Source: a virus
DNA length: 49,664 nucleotides
Direction: 5' to 3' (one strand)
IMG/VR virus record: IMGVR_UViG_3300044646_001039
Location: 1-49,664 of that record
Every line of letters starts with the position of its first letter. Within the stretch, counting starts at the first letter, position 1. The position numbers and the translations under genes are program-made. The notes under the pieces were generated by a model that did no database searches, had not been told where the DNA came from, and worked only from the letters and a program-made list of their open reading frames with translations. Below are positions 20,653 through 27,765 of this stretch, piece by piece.

Positions 20653-20653
20653 C

Positions 20654-21145
20654 ATGACCGCCCACGTTCTCCGCATTGGTGCCGCCGTGATTCTCGTCTG
20701 GTTTGCGATTTACGGAGTCGAAGCCCAGCGGACGCCGCCCAAGCCAGAGCTTGACGCCCCGGCTGAAGGCGTAGCCGACCGCGTTGCTCCGGTCGCCAAG
20801 GCTCTGCGTCAGGCGTCTGCCGTTGACCGGGCGTTGTGGGCCGAGGTTTGGGAGAAGGCTGCAAAGATCGTCGCTGGCGACGAGGTTGGGCAGCACGGCA
20901 ACGAGGTGATTTTCACCGACACGAAATCGCTGCGGGCGTTCACCGTCATCTGCCTCGACATCGCGTGGCACCGCATCGGAGGCAACCAGCCGGGCAAGTA
21001 TGACGGGCTGCGTGATGCCGTCGAAGGCTTTTTGAGCGACCCGGCGGTGCTGGGGCGCGACGACGTTGCTCTCACGCCGCAAATCCGCAAGGCGTACGTC
21101 GAGGCGGCACAGGCTCTTGCGTGGGCCGGAATCAACAGGGGGTGA
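20654..21145 (+). CDS. exported or membrane-anchored protein
   Basis: 163 aa. N-terminal TM or signal (LRIGAAVILVWFAIYGVEA, residues ~6-24; a cut after VEA is possible), then a Pro-rich linker and a helical domain (PVAKALRQASAVDRALWAEV, AFTVICLDIAWHRIGG, IRKAYVEAAQALAWAGI). Directly before the C1 peptidase, so it may act with it outside the cytoplasm. Function unknown. Confidence 0.55.
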   Translation: MTAHVLRIGAAVILVWFAIYGVEAQRTPPKPELDAPAEGVADRVAPVAKALRQASAVDRALWAEVWEKAAKIVAGDEVGQHGNEVIFTDTKSLRAFTVICLDIAWHRIGGNQPGKYDGLRDAVEGFLSDPAVLGRDDVALTPQIRKAYVEAAQALAWAGINRG

Positions 21146-21147
21146 CG

Positions 21148-22059
21148 ATGGGAGAGTTTGCCCCGCTGTTCGGCTACGAAGCAGACCCGAAAGCCAGCGA
21201 GAAGTTCGTCGCCTCACTCGCCAAGCCAACGATGGCAGACGCTGGGCCTGCCCTTGAGGTCGCACAGCACGACGTGTTCCTTGGGCATTACTTGCTCAAG
21301 GTGAATCCGCACTGGCAGCGAGGTGCGCAGCAGGTTGGCTCATGCGTCGGCTGGGGCTGGTCGCTGTCGTGCGACGTGCTGGCCGCGTGCGACATCTTGC
21401 TGCGTGGCGAGCGTGAGTCGTTCGGTGGCCGCGTGCTTGAGGCAGGCACCTATGCGTTCAGCCGGGTCGAGGCTCGCGGGCAGAAGTCGAACAACGGCGG
21501 CGATGGCAGCTACGGTGCGGCAGCGGCGAAGGCTGTCACGAAGTACGGCACGCTGCACTACGGTCTGAGCTACAACGGCAAGGAGTTCAACGAATCCAAC
21601 GGCAAGCTGGAGCGTGATTGGGGACGCAACGGAGTGCCAGACGAGCTTGAGCCGTTCGCCGCCAAGCACAAGGTGGCCGAAGTCACGGTCGTCCAAAACT
21701 TCGTGGACGTTGCGAAGGCCATCAGCAACGGGTACCCCGTGGCCGTGTGCAGCGGGTTGGGCTTCAACATGACTTTGCGTGAGGGCTGGCTGAAGCAGTC
21801 TGGCTCTTGGGCGCATTGCCAAATGATTTGCGGCGTGCGATTCGGCGACCGTCCCGGTGCGTTCGTGGAGAACAGTTGGGGCGACTGCTACGAAGGCACG
21901 GTTGACCAAGCCCTGCCGGTGCAGTTCCAGCGGAGCGGCGGATGGGTAGACGCCGACGTGATTGACCGGCTTGTTCGCGGCGACGACAGCTATGCGTTGG
22001 CCGGGTACCAAGGCTTCGCACCGAACCTGTTGCCAAACTGGACCGGAGGCTGGCTATGA
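21148..22059 (+). CDS. papain-like C1 cysteine peptidase
   Basis: 303 aa, ATG 21148 with AGGGGG. Catalytic set of the papain clan: Gln62 region and Cys66 (QQVGSCVGWGW), His223 (GSWAHCQMICGVRF) and Asn242 in the classic ENSWG. It has no signal peptide and no clear propeptide. Placed among TM, exported and holin-like genes, so it could be a lysis or surface-degrading enzyme, or be delivered or injected. C1 peptidases are unusual in phages. Alternatively a virion-associated processing enzyme. Confidence 0.85.
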   Translation: MGEFAPLFGYEADPKASEKFVASLAKPTMADAGPALEVAQHDVFLGHYLLKVNPHWQRGAQQVGSCVGWGWSLSCDVLAACDILLRGERESFGGRVLEAGTYAFSRVEARGQKSNNGGDGSYGAAAAKAVTKYGTLHYGLSYNGKEFNESNGKLERDWGRNGVPDELEPFAAKHKVAEVTVVQNFVDVAKAISNGYPVAVCSGLGFNMTLREGWLKQSGSWAHCQMICGVRFGDRPGAFVENSWGDCYEGTVDQALPVQFQRSGGWVDADVIDRLVRGDDSYALAGYQGFAPNLLPNWTGGWL

Positions 22060-22319
22060 AAACCGCTGCTCTTGTGACAGCTGTGTCGCTAATGTGGTTT
22101 GACGGGTGCCGTCCGCAGCCAAGCGACTCGCCGGCGGTGACGGCAGAGATCGCCACGCAGACGGCATATGCCGTGGTGCGAAGCCGCAAGACGTTCAGTC
22201 CGACGCCATCCACGAAATGCTGCGGGAAGTGCGTCAACGGCAAGGTCAAAAGCGGCGACGGCATCGCGTGGGTGCCATGTCCCTGCCCGGCGACGTGCAA
22301 GTGCAAGGCGAAGCCATGA
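22056..22319 (+). CDS. Cys-rich exported protein, possible lipoprotein
   Basis: 87 aa, coupled by ATGA to the C1 peptidase. The N-terminus (KTAALVTAVSLMWFDGC) resembles a lipoprotein signal with Cys18, though Asp at -2 is atypical. The C-terminus is a Cys cluster: TKCCGKCVNGKVKSGDGI and VPCPCPATCKCK, nine cysteines in about 35 residues that could bind metal or form disulfides. Could be a spanin-like or peptidase partner; no proof. Confidence 0.55.
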   Translation: MKTAALVTAVSLMWFDGCRPQPSDSPAVTAEIATQTAYAVVRSRKTFSPTPSTKCCGKCVNGKVKSGDGIAWVPCPCPATCKCKAKP

Positions 22320-22687
22320 CAACCATCGACGAACTGATCGAGGAGTGCTGGGGTTCGATGCGGCCGTCGCTCATGCGGCGTGCGGTGCTTGGGAAGAAGC
22401 GGTGCGCACAGCTTGTGATGATGACGCTGGCGAACTTCCCCGACCGCGAGCTAGTCGGCGCAACGCCAGGATCGTCTAGCGAAAGACAGCACAGAAGAAA
22501 GCTCGCCACAAAAGTTGAGTCGCAATACCGTGACGATGCGCCTTCGGCGAAAGGAACGTACGGTGCCGTTTTTCTTTCGATTGTGCTTGCGTGGGCGGTT
22601 AAAGCGATTGTCGATTACTTGATCGACCAATGGCTTCGCAAACACTTTTCCATGGACGACATTCGACAGCAGTACGGGTGGAAGTAA
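22316..22687 (+). CDS. C-terminal-TM protein
   Basis: 123 aa, ATGA-coupled. A soluble helical N-terminus (TIDELIEECWGSMRPSLMRR) and a basic middle precede a hydrophobic segment AVFLSIVLAWAVKAIVDYLI near residues 86-105, then a charged tail (DQWLRKHFSMDDIRQQYG). Likely membrane associated, part of the lysis-like block. Not recognised. Confidence 0.5.
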   Translation: MTTIDELIEECWGSMRPSLMRRAVLGKKRCAQLVMMTLANFPDRELVGATPGSSSERQHRRKLATKVESQYRDDAPSAKGTYGAVFLSIVLAWAVKAIVDYLIDQWLRKHFSMDDIRQQYGWK

Positions 22688-22995
22688 TGGACGACAAAAA
22701 GACGACCACGACTTACGAGTTCTTCCTTGGCATTGCTGACCGATTTGGCGTGCCTTGCCTCATCCTTGCGGCAGTATTGTGGATGATCCGTGACGCTGGT
22801 CTGGCGTTGCACTCGACCGTTCTAGTTCCTGTTGTTCAGTCACACACGAAGTTCCTCGATGTTACGCAGGAGACTCTGAAGGAGATTGGGAAGGCGCAGG
22901 ACAAGCAGGCAGACACGCTGCAAGAGTTGGCTAATGGACAGCGTGACTTGCAGCATGCTGTTTCTCGCATCCCGCAATCGGGCGCGCAGAACTAA
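22687..22995 (+). CDS. putative holin-like protein (1 TM + coiled coil)
   Basis: 102 aa, TAATG overlap. One TM (VPCLILAAVLWMIRDAGLAL, residues ~22-41) and a coiled-coil tail (FLDVTQETLKEIGKAQDK, TLQELANGQRDLQHAVS). This TM-plus-coiled-coil layout is common in phage holin or XhlA-like accessory proteins. Next to the C1 peptidase block and just before HNH. Function by position only. Confidence 0.5.
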   Translation: MDDKKTTTTYEFFLGIADRFGVPCLILAAVLWMIRDAGLALHSTVLVPVVQSHTKFLDVTQETLKEIGKAQDKQADTLQELANGQRDLQHAVSRIPQSGAQN

Positions 22996-23306
22996 TGCCA
23001 TATAAAATCCCTACGGCTGTCATCGCCCAGCAGCCAAAGCAGCGCCGCAGAGAGGGCAGGCCGAATGCGTCTGCTCGTGGCTACTGCGATTCAAGGCACA
23101 AGGCTTGGCGCAAGGCTGTGCTCGTAAGGGATTGCTGGCAGTGTCGAACCTGCGGCCGAATCTGCACAGGAAAGGGCGAAGCTCATGCCGACCACATCGT
23201 TTCGATAGCATCTGGCGGTGCTCGATACGATGTTGACAACGGCCAGACGCTCTGCATTGCATGCCATGCTAGAAAGACGCTTGCTGAGAGAAGAAGCGTT
23301 GAGTGA
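22995..23306 (+). CDS. HNH endonuclease
   Basis: 103 aa, TAATG overlap. Zinc pairs C50-x2-C53 (WQCRTCG) and C87-x2-C90 (LCIACH) frame the HNH core: AHADHIVS (His67 general base), Asn82 (DVDNGQT) and His91. HNH proteins next to terminase support DNA cutting at cos ends in HK97-type phages. Here the terminase genes are 4 kb away because of the cargo cassette. Confidence 0.9.
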   Translation: MPYKIPTAVIAQQPKQRRREGRPNASARGYCDSRHKAWRKAVLVRDCWQCRTCGRICTGKGEAHADHIVSIASGGARYDVDNGQTLCIACHARKTLAERRSVE

Positions 23307-23547
23307 TGCCGAGTTGCAGCGAGAGCGTAAGCGAGAGCGAGCGTGCGATGAGTGATGCGTGACGCGATGCGTTGGCGTGGGGGGGAGGGTGAAATCACTA
23401 CCCCCCAAAAAACAACAAACCCCACATCTAACCCTTCCGCACGCGGCCGCAGGTTTTCGGCCGGGGGGCTGCGGTGGGCTTGACGGCCAAAACCTGCCCC
23501 TAGGCTTCCCAGCCTGTCCAGATTGACCAAAGCGAGGATCTTGGGCC
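23307..23547. other. non-coding gap after HNH
   Basis: 241 nt without a gene. It contains direct repeats (GCGAGAGCG at 23319 and 23331; GAGTGATGC at 23311 and 23350), a G-rich/C-rich inverted segment at about 23380-23406, an A/C-only stretch, and a hairpin of CAGGTTTTCGGCC with GGCCAAAACCTG (23450-23462 with 23485-23496, one bulged base). It may hold a terminator for the upstream block, a cos/pac site, or the left edge of the inserted cassette. No promoter is obvious for the gene at 23548. Confidence 0.4.
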
Positions 23548-24963
23548 ATGAGCGAGCGTTCTAGAGTTGTGATCATTGGTGCTGGCCCGACCGGGCTTGG
23601 TGCTGCACGCCGCCTCACGGAGCTTGGGTGCTCTGACTGGCTGCTGCTTGAGGCTGGAGGCCAGCCTGGGGGACTGGCTGCGTCGTTTGTGGACGAGCGT
23701 GGGTTCACCTGGGATATCGGCGGCCACGTTCAGTTCTCGCATTACGAGTATTTCGACAGCGTGATGGACGACTTGCTCGGGCCTGACGGATGGCTGACGC
23801 ACGAGCGCGAAAGCTGGGTGTGGCTGCGCGGCCGTTTCGTTCCGTACCCGTTCCAGAACAACATTCGCCTGCTGCCACATGATGACGCCGAGCGATGCCT
23901 GCACGGCCTCGTTGACATTGTTGAATCGCCTCGCCCTGCGCCTAACCACTTTGGCGAATGGATGGAAGCGAAGTTTGGTCGCGGGATCGTTGATGTGTTT
24001 ATGCGGCCGTACAACTTCAAGGTGTGGGCGCACCCTGCTGAAGCGATGAGCGCGTCGTGGGTTGGCGAGCGTGTTGCCGTCACTGATCTTCGCCGCGTGC
24101 TTAGTAATTTCGTTCACGGCCGAGATGATGTTTCGTGGGGGCCGAACAGTACGTTCCGGTTTCCGCTCCGAGGCGGCACTGGTGCTGTGTGGAAAGCCTG
24201 TGCTGAACGACTTCCGAAGAATCATCTACGGTATGGGTGTCCAGTCGCGCACGTTGACCTCGACAGCAAAGTGCTGACGACAAGGAGCGGCCACCGCATC
24301 AAGTACGACACGCTTGTTTCGACCATGCCGCTCGATGTTCTTGCCGACTTGTCGCAGCAAGCGGAATTAGCTGCTGTTGCGCGCAACGGGCTGCTGCGGT
24401 CATCGTCAAACATCGTTGGCATTGGCCTGAACGGCGCACCGCCTGAAGCATTGCGCCGAAAGTGCTGGATGTATTTTCCTGAAGACGACTGTCCGTTCTA
24501 TCGCGTCACTGTTTTCAGCAACTACTCTCCAAACAACGTACGCGACCCGTCGTCGCAGTGGTCGCTCATGGCCGAAGTGTCCGAGTCTCAGCACAAGCCA
24601 GTAGATTCATTGTCGCTTGTCGATAGCGTTGTTGATGGAGCACTCGCGACAGGACTGATACGCGACAGGGGCGACGTTGTCAGCACATGGCGATATCGCG
24701 CTGAGTACGGGTATCCAATTCCTTCCGTTGGACGAGACAACGCGCTTGCCGTAATGCTCCCGTTCTTTGAGTCACACGATGTCTTGTCTCGCGGAAGGTT
24801 TGGGGCGTGGAAGTATGAGGTAAGCAATCAAGACCATTCGTTCATGCAGGGCGTTGAGGCCGCCGAGCGAATCATCAATGGGCGCAGTGAAGTGACCGTG
24901 TTTGATCCAGAGTACGCGAACTCACGCAAGCACGCATGGCCGTTTGGATGCTGGAACTCTTGA
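23548..24963 (+). CDS. eukaryotic-type UDP-galactopyranose mutase
   Basis: 471 aa. A flavoenzyme that converts UDP-galactopyranose to UDP-galactofuranose. FAD Rossmann motif VVIIGAGPTGLGAA (7-20). From memory of the Aspergillus UGM, near-identical blocks run through the whole length: GGHVQFSHYEYFD (58-70), VPYPFQNNI, FMRPYNFKVWA, WVGERVA, WGPNSTFRFPLRGGTG, LVSTMPLDVLA, CWMYFPEDDCPFYRVTVFSN, SRGRFGAWKYEVSNQDHSFM. Matching functional residues: His60, Arg174, Arg319, Tyr423, Asn427. Length fits the eukaryotic class (~480-510 aa), not the ~380-aa bacterial Glf. Not a typical phage gene; it starts the cargo cassette. Confidence 0.85.
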   Translation: MSERSRVVIIGAGPTGLGAARRLTELGCSDWLLLEAGGQPGGLAASFVDERGFTWDIGGHVQFSHYEYFDSVMDDLLGPDGWLTHERESWVWLRGRFVPYPFQNNIRLLPHDDAERCLHGLVDIVESPRPAPNHFGEWMEAKFGRGIVDVFMRPYNFKVWAHPAEAMSASWVGERVAVTDLRRVLSNFVHGRDDVSWGPNSTFRFPLRGGTGAVWKACAERLPKNHLRYGCPVAHVDLDSKVLTTRSGHRIKYDTLVSTMPLDVLADLSQQAELAAVARNGLLRSSSNIVGIGLNGAPPEALRRKCWMYFPEDDCPFYRVTVFSNYSPNNVRDPSSQWSLMAEVSESQHKPVDSLSLVDSVVDGALATGLIRDRGDVVSTWRYRAEYGYPIPSVGRDNALAVMLPFFESHDVLSRGRFGAWKYEVSNQDHSFMQGVEAAERIINGRSEVTVFDPEYANSRKHAWPFGCWNS

Positions 24964-25012
24964 CCGACATGCAATCATGTTGCTGCGGACCCACACAAGG
25001 AGAAGTGCATAG

Positions 25013-25753
25013 ATGGCAGAGTTTCGCGACAGAATCAAAGAGCTGCGCAGAGTTCCGGCAAAAGATCTCGTCCTAAACGAGAAGAACTGGCGTGAACACG
25101 ATGTTCGCCAGCAAGATGCAATGCTGGAGCTTCTGTCCGAGATTGGCTACGCAGATGCTCTTGTTGCCTACGAGCTTGCGGATGGCAAGCTGAAGCTCAT
25201 TAACGGCCACATGAGGGCCGGGCTTACTCCAGAGCACGAAGTGCCAGTGATCGTGCTCGATGTCAACGAGGCCGAGGCCGACAAGCTGCTTGCCACGTTT
25301 GACCCTGTTTCGTCGTTTGCCGCGACGAACAAGGAAAAGCTGAAAAGCCTGATTGACTCGCTGCAGATCAATAACCACGACATGAGAAACGCGCTTTCGC
25401 GAATGGCCGCAGAAACCGCTCGCGTCGATCAGTCCATGCAGGCAAAGATCCAGAAGCGGCAGGCAGAACAAATCCTAGAGATGGAGTTAAAGCCGCTTGA
25501 GCACTACGACTACATCATCGTCATGGCCCGCAATGTGATGGACTGGAATAAGCTAGTTGACGTGTTTCATCTCCAGAAAACACGCAAGCCAACGTCCAGT
25601 CAGGTAGGTGTGTGCCGTGCCGTTGACGCCAAGGTGCTGCTTGCGATGCTCAAGGGGAATGATGATGCGGAATCGAGTGTTGCCGCTGTCCCCGCCGTAG
25701 ATGTAAAGCCTGCTGCAGCGAAGAAGGGGGAGGCAAAGCATGGCCGCTCCTGA
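25013..25753 (+). CDS. ParB/Srx N-terminal-domain protein
   Basis: 246 aa, ATG 25013 with AAGGAG upstream. The N-terminal ~100 residues fit the ParB-like fold: VPAKDLVLNEKNWREH, then LKLINGHMRAGL (the family's G-H-x-R motif), then VPVIVLDVNEAEADKLLATF. ParB-fold proteins bind CTP or act as nucleases; phage copies often lie by terminase or DNA-modification genes. The C-terminal half has a domain with YIIVMARNVMDWNKLVDVF and a low-complexity Ala/Lys tail. The start of the next gene overlaps by 14 nt. Confidence 0.75.
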   Translation: MAEFRDRIKELRRVPAKDLVLNEKNWREHDVRQQDAMLELLSEIGYADALVAYELADGKLKLINGHMRAGLTPEHEVPVIVLDVNEAEADKLLATFDPVSSFAATNKEKLKSLIDSLQINNHDMRNALSRMAAETARVDQSMQAKIQKRQAEQILEMELKPLEHYDYIIVMARNVMDWNKLVDVFHLQKTRKPTSSQVGVCRAVDAKVLLAMLKGNDDAESSVAAVPAVDVKPAAAKKGEAKHGRS

Positions 25754-26591
25754 GAGCAGGGTTGTCGTAATTCCTAGTCGGCGACGGGCTGACAACATCC
25801 CCTACATGCTGAAGTGCTTTCCCGAGGCCATTGTGTGCGTCGAGGACTCCGAGGCAGAAGACTACAAGCCTGTTGTTCCTGGCTCGCAGCTTGTTTTGCA
25901 TCCGCCGCTTCACGGATCTGCCGACATCCGAAACTGGATGATTGACTACTTTCAGGAAGACTGCATCTTTCAGGTTGATGACGACTTCAAACGAATCCAG
26001 TGCTACTGTAACGCTGACGTTCGTCATGTCAGCCACATAACCGAGGCCGACCATATTCGCGGCATCATCGACAATGCCCATTGGCCTGCGTTTGATCTTG
26101 GTCTTGGTGTTTTCTCGTGGGCTAGGTTCGCCAATCCCATGCAATACAGGCCGTACGAGCCTGTGCTTCTCTGCGGAACTCCGATCATGTGTGCCTTTGG
26201 GCTTCGCGGGCCGGCTCGACGGCGCAAGTTTGATCTGTCAGTGCCGCACATGGCAGACCTGAACTTTGCCATGGAGACGTATCGCGACGACCGCATTGCG
26301 TACGTCGATGCACGGTACTACTGGGACTTTGGCAAGATCTACAGCGGCGTTGGCGGAAATCAAGGCATGGTCAGCTATTCGCAGCGGCAGAACTCTATTC
26401 GCCTTATGCGGTCGCGGTGGACTCGATACCTCACCGTCGGCAGTGCTCAGGAAACGTCTGGAAAGGGCCTGAAGTCGGCTACGCTTCGGCCAGACACGCA
26501 AGGCATATCAATTCGCATTCAACGCAAAAGCGTCCAGGCTGCGAAAGGCTTTCCCGGTGCTCGATCCCCTGCTGATGGAGGTCACGACTAA
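25740..26591 (+). CDS. GT-A-like glycosyltransferase (TAGT-like)
   Basis: 283 aa. VVVIPSRRRADNIPYMLKCF, a middle with SEAEDYKPV, then DIRNWMIDYFQEDCIFQVDDDFKRI. The IPSxxRAD start, RNW, and a D-D-D metal motif (residues 80-82) follow the layout of GT-A enzymes of the TET-associated glycosyltransferase type, which in phages put sugars on modified bases. No TET or hydroxymethylase gene is seen in this window, so the substrate may instead be a glycan, lipid or protein. Beside a UDP-Galf-producing enzyme, UDP-Galf is a plausible donor. Name is by pattern only. Confidence 0.6.
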   Translation: MAAPESRVVVIPSRRRADNIPYMLKCFPEAIVCVEDSEAEDYKPVVPGSQLVLHPPLHGSADIRNWMIDYFQEDCIFQVDDDFKRIQCYCNADVRHVSHITEADHIRGIIDNAHWPAFDLGLGVFSWARFANPMQYRPYEPVLLCGTPIMCAFGLRGPARRRKFDLSVPHMADLNFAMETYRDDRIAYVDARYYWDFGKIYSGVGGNQGMVSYSQRQNSIRLMRSRWTRYLTVGSAQETSGKGLKSATLRPDTQGISIRIQRKSVQAAKGFPGARSPADGGHD

Positions 26592-27244
26592 TGAAAAAGC
26601 CACTTATGATGATGACGCTTCCGTCGTCTGGATCGACTTGGCTTGCTGACGTTATCGTTCGCGAGCTTGGGCTTGTTGCTCACCAGAAGTCTTGCGAGTT
26701 CTTCCAACCTCTCACGAACCTTGCTCTGTACGAGCCACTGTCTAAGTGCTTTGGGTCTGAGAACCCGTCGTGCATGGACAACATCATGACGATGCCGAAG
26801 CAGGACGACTTCGACTTTGCTGTCAAGCAATTTCACAAGCACGGCTACACGTTCTGCAAGGAAGTGTTTCAGTTCTTTCACACTCCGCTGTTTGTTCGGC
26901 ACTTCGATGTGTTTTTTCTCTACAGGAGCGCAGAGCACACGTTTCCGCCGAGCCGCCTGCGTGTTTTGTCGTGGTACGACGCAATCGCGACCGCAATAGA
27001 GAATAAGGTCGGAAACCGATTCTCTAGAACGAACCTGCTCGCAAGAGCCATCGAGTCGCACGAGTGGTGCTGGGGCTATTTGATCAAAGGCTACGCAGAG
27101 TCTTACGGGCTGCCGATCTTGAACTACGAAACAATTGCGAATGACGTGGAGGCTGGAGTTCGCGGTGAGCTTGGAAAAGTGTTCTCTGGCGACGACTTGA
27201 GCAGGCTTGTGCAGGCAGTGATGGCATCTAGAAAGCCGCGATAG
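26591..27244 (+). CDS. sulfotransferase
   Basis: 217 aa, TAATG-coupled to the glycosyltransferase. The N-terminal strand and loop LPSSGSTWLAD (10-20) match the 5'-phosphosulfate-binding P-loop of PAPS sulfotransferases (P-x-S-G-T/S-T-W-L). The second PAPS site appears as FFLYRSAEHTFPPSRLR (family R-x-x-x-D-x-x-x-S region). Transfers sulfate from PAPS to a hydroxyl, often of a sugar. Shorter than most family members. With the two genes before it, it suggests sulfated galactofuranose-containing decoration. Confidence 0.7.
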   Translation: MKKPLMMMTLPSSGSTWLADVIVRELGLVAHQKSCEFFQPLTNLALYEPLSKCFGSENPSCMDNIMTMPKQDDFDFAVKQFHKHGYTFCKEVFQFFHTPLFVRHFDVFFLYRSAEHTFPPSRLRVLSWYDAIATAIENKVGNRFSRTNLLARAIESHEWCWGYLIKGYAESYGLPILNYETIANDVEAGVRGELGKVFSGDDLSRLVQAVMASRKPR

Positions 27245-27264
27245 CCAAACGAAAAGGAGTTCCA

Positions 27265-27765
27265 GTGGGAGTAAGAGGCCCGGCGCCGCAGCCGACGCTG
27301 CTGAAATACATTCGTGGCAATCCTGGCAAGCGACCGCTCAACGAGAATGAGCCGGTGCCTGACGAGTCGGCAGATGTTCCGTGTCCAGACTGGCTTACAG
27401 GCGATGCACGAGACAAGTGGCACCGCGTGTATCCGGTGTTGCGAAGCATGCGAATGCTCACGGTTGCTGACGAGTCCACGCTTGCTCGGTACTGTGCGTT
27501 ATGGGCAGAGTGGAAGCGGCACTACGACTTCTCTAAACAGCCCGGCGGCGACATCTACACGCTGATGGACGCAGAGGGTAATGTCCGGTACATGAGTCCG
27601 ACTGCACAGACGAGCCTGATGATAAAGCTCACGCCGCTGCTTTTGCGTATGGAGCAGGAGTTTGGTTTGACGCCAAGTAGCCGCTCGCAGGTGACAATCC
27701 ATGACAGTCCAGAGGAAGATCCGCTTCAAGCGTTTGTCGCGCAGCGAGGCACTGGGGCTGGGTGA
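27265..27765 (+). CDS. terS: terminase small subunit (P27 family)
   Basis: 166 aa, GTG 27265 with AAAAGGAG. P27-type features: RGPAPQPTLLKYIRGNPGKR, LNENEPVPDESADVPCPDWL, KWHRVYPVLRSMRMLT and ARYCALWAEWKRH, then the conserved SPTAQTSLMIKL. Recognises phage DNA for packaging and recruits TerL. Overlaps terL by 65 nt. Confidence 0.92.
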   Translation: MGVRGPAPQPTLLKYIRGNPGKRPLNENEPVPDESADVPCPDWLTGDARDKWHRVYPVLRSMRMLTVADESTLARYCALWAEWKRHYDFSKQPGGDIYTLMDAEGNVRYMSPTAQTSLMIKLTPLLLRMEQEFGLTPSSRSQVTIHDSPEEDPLQAFVAQRGTGAG

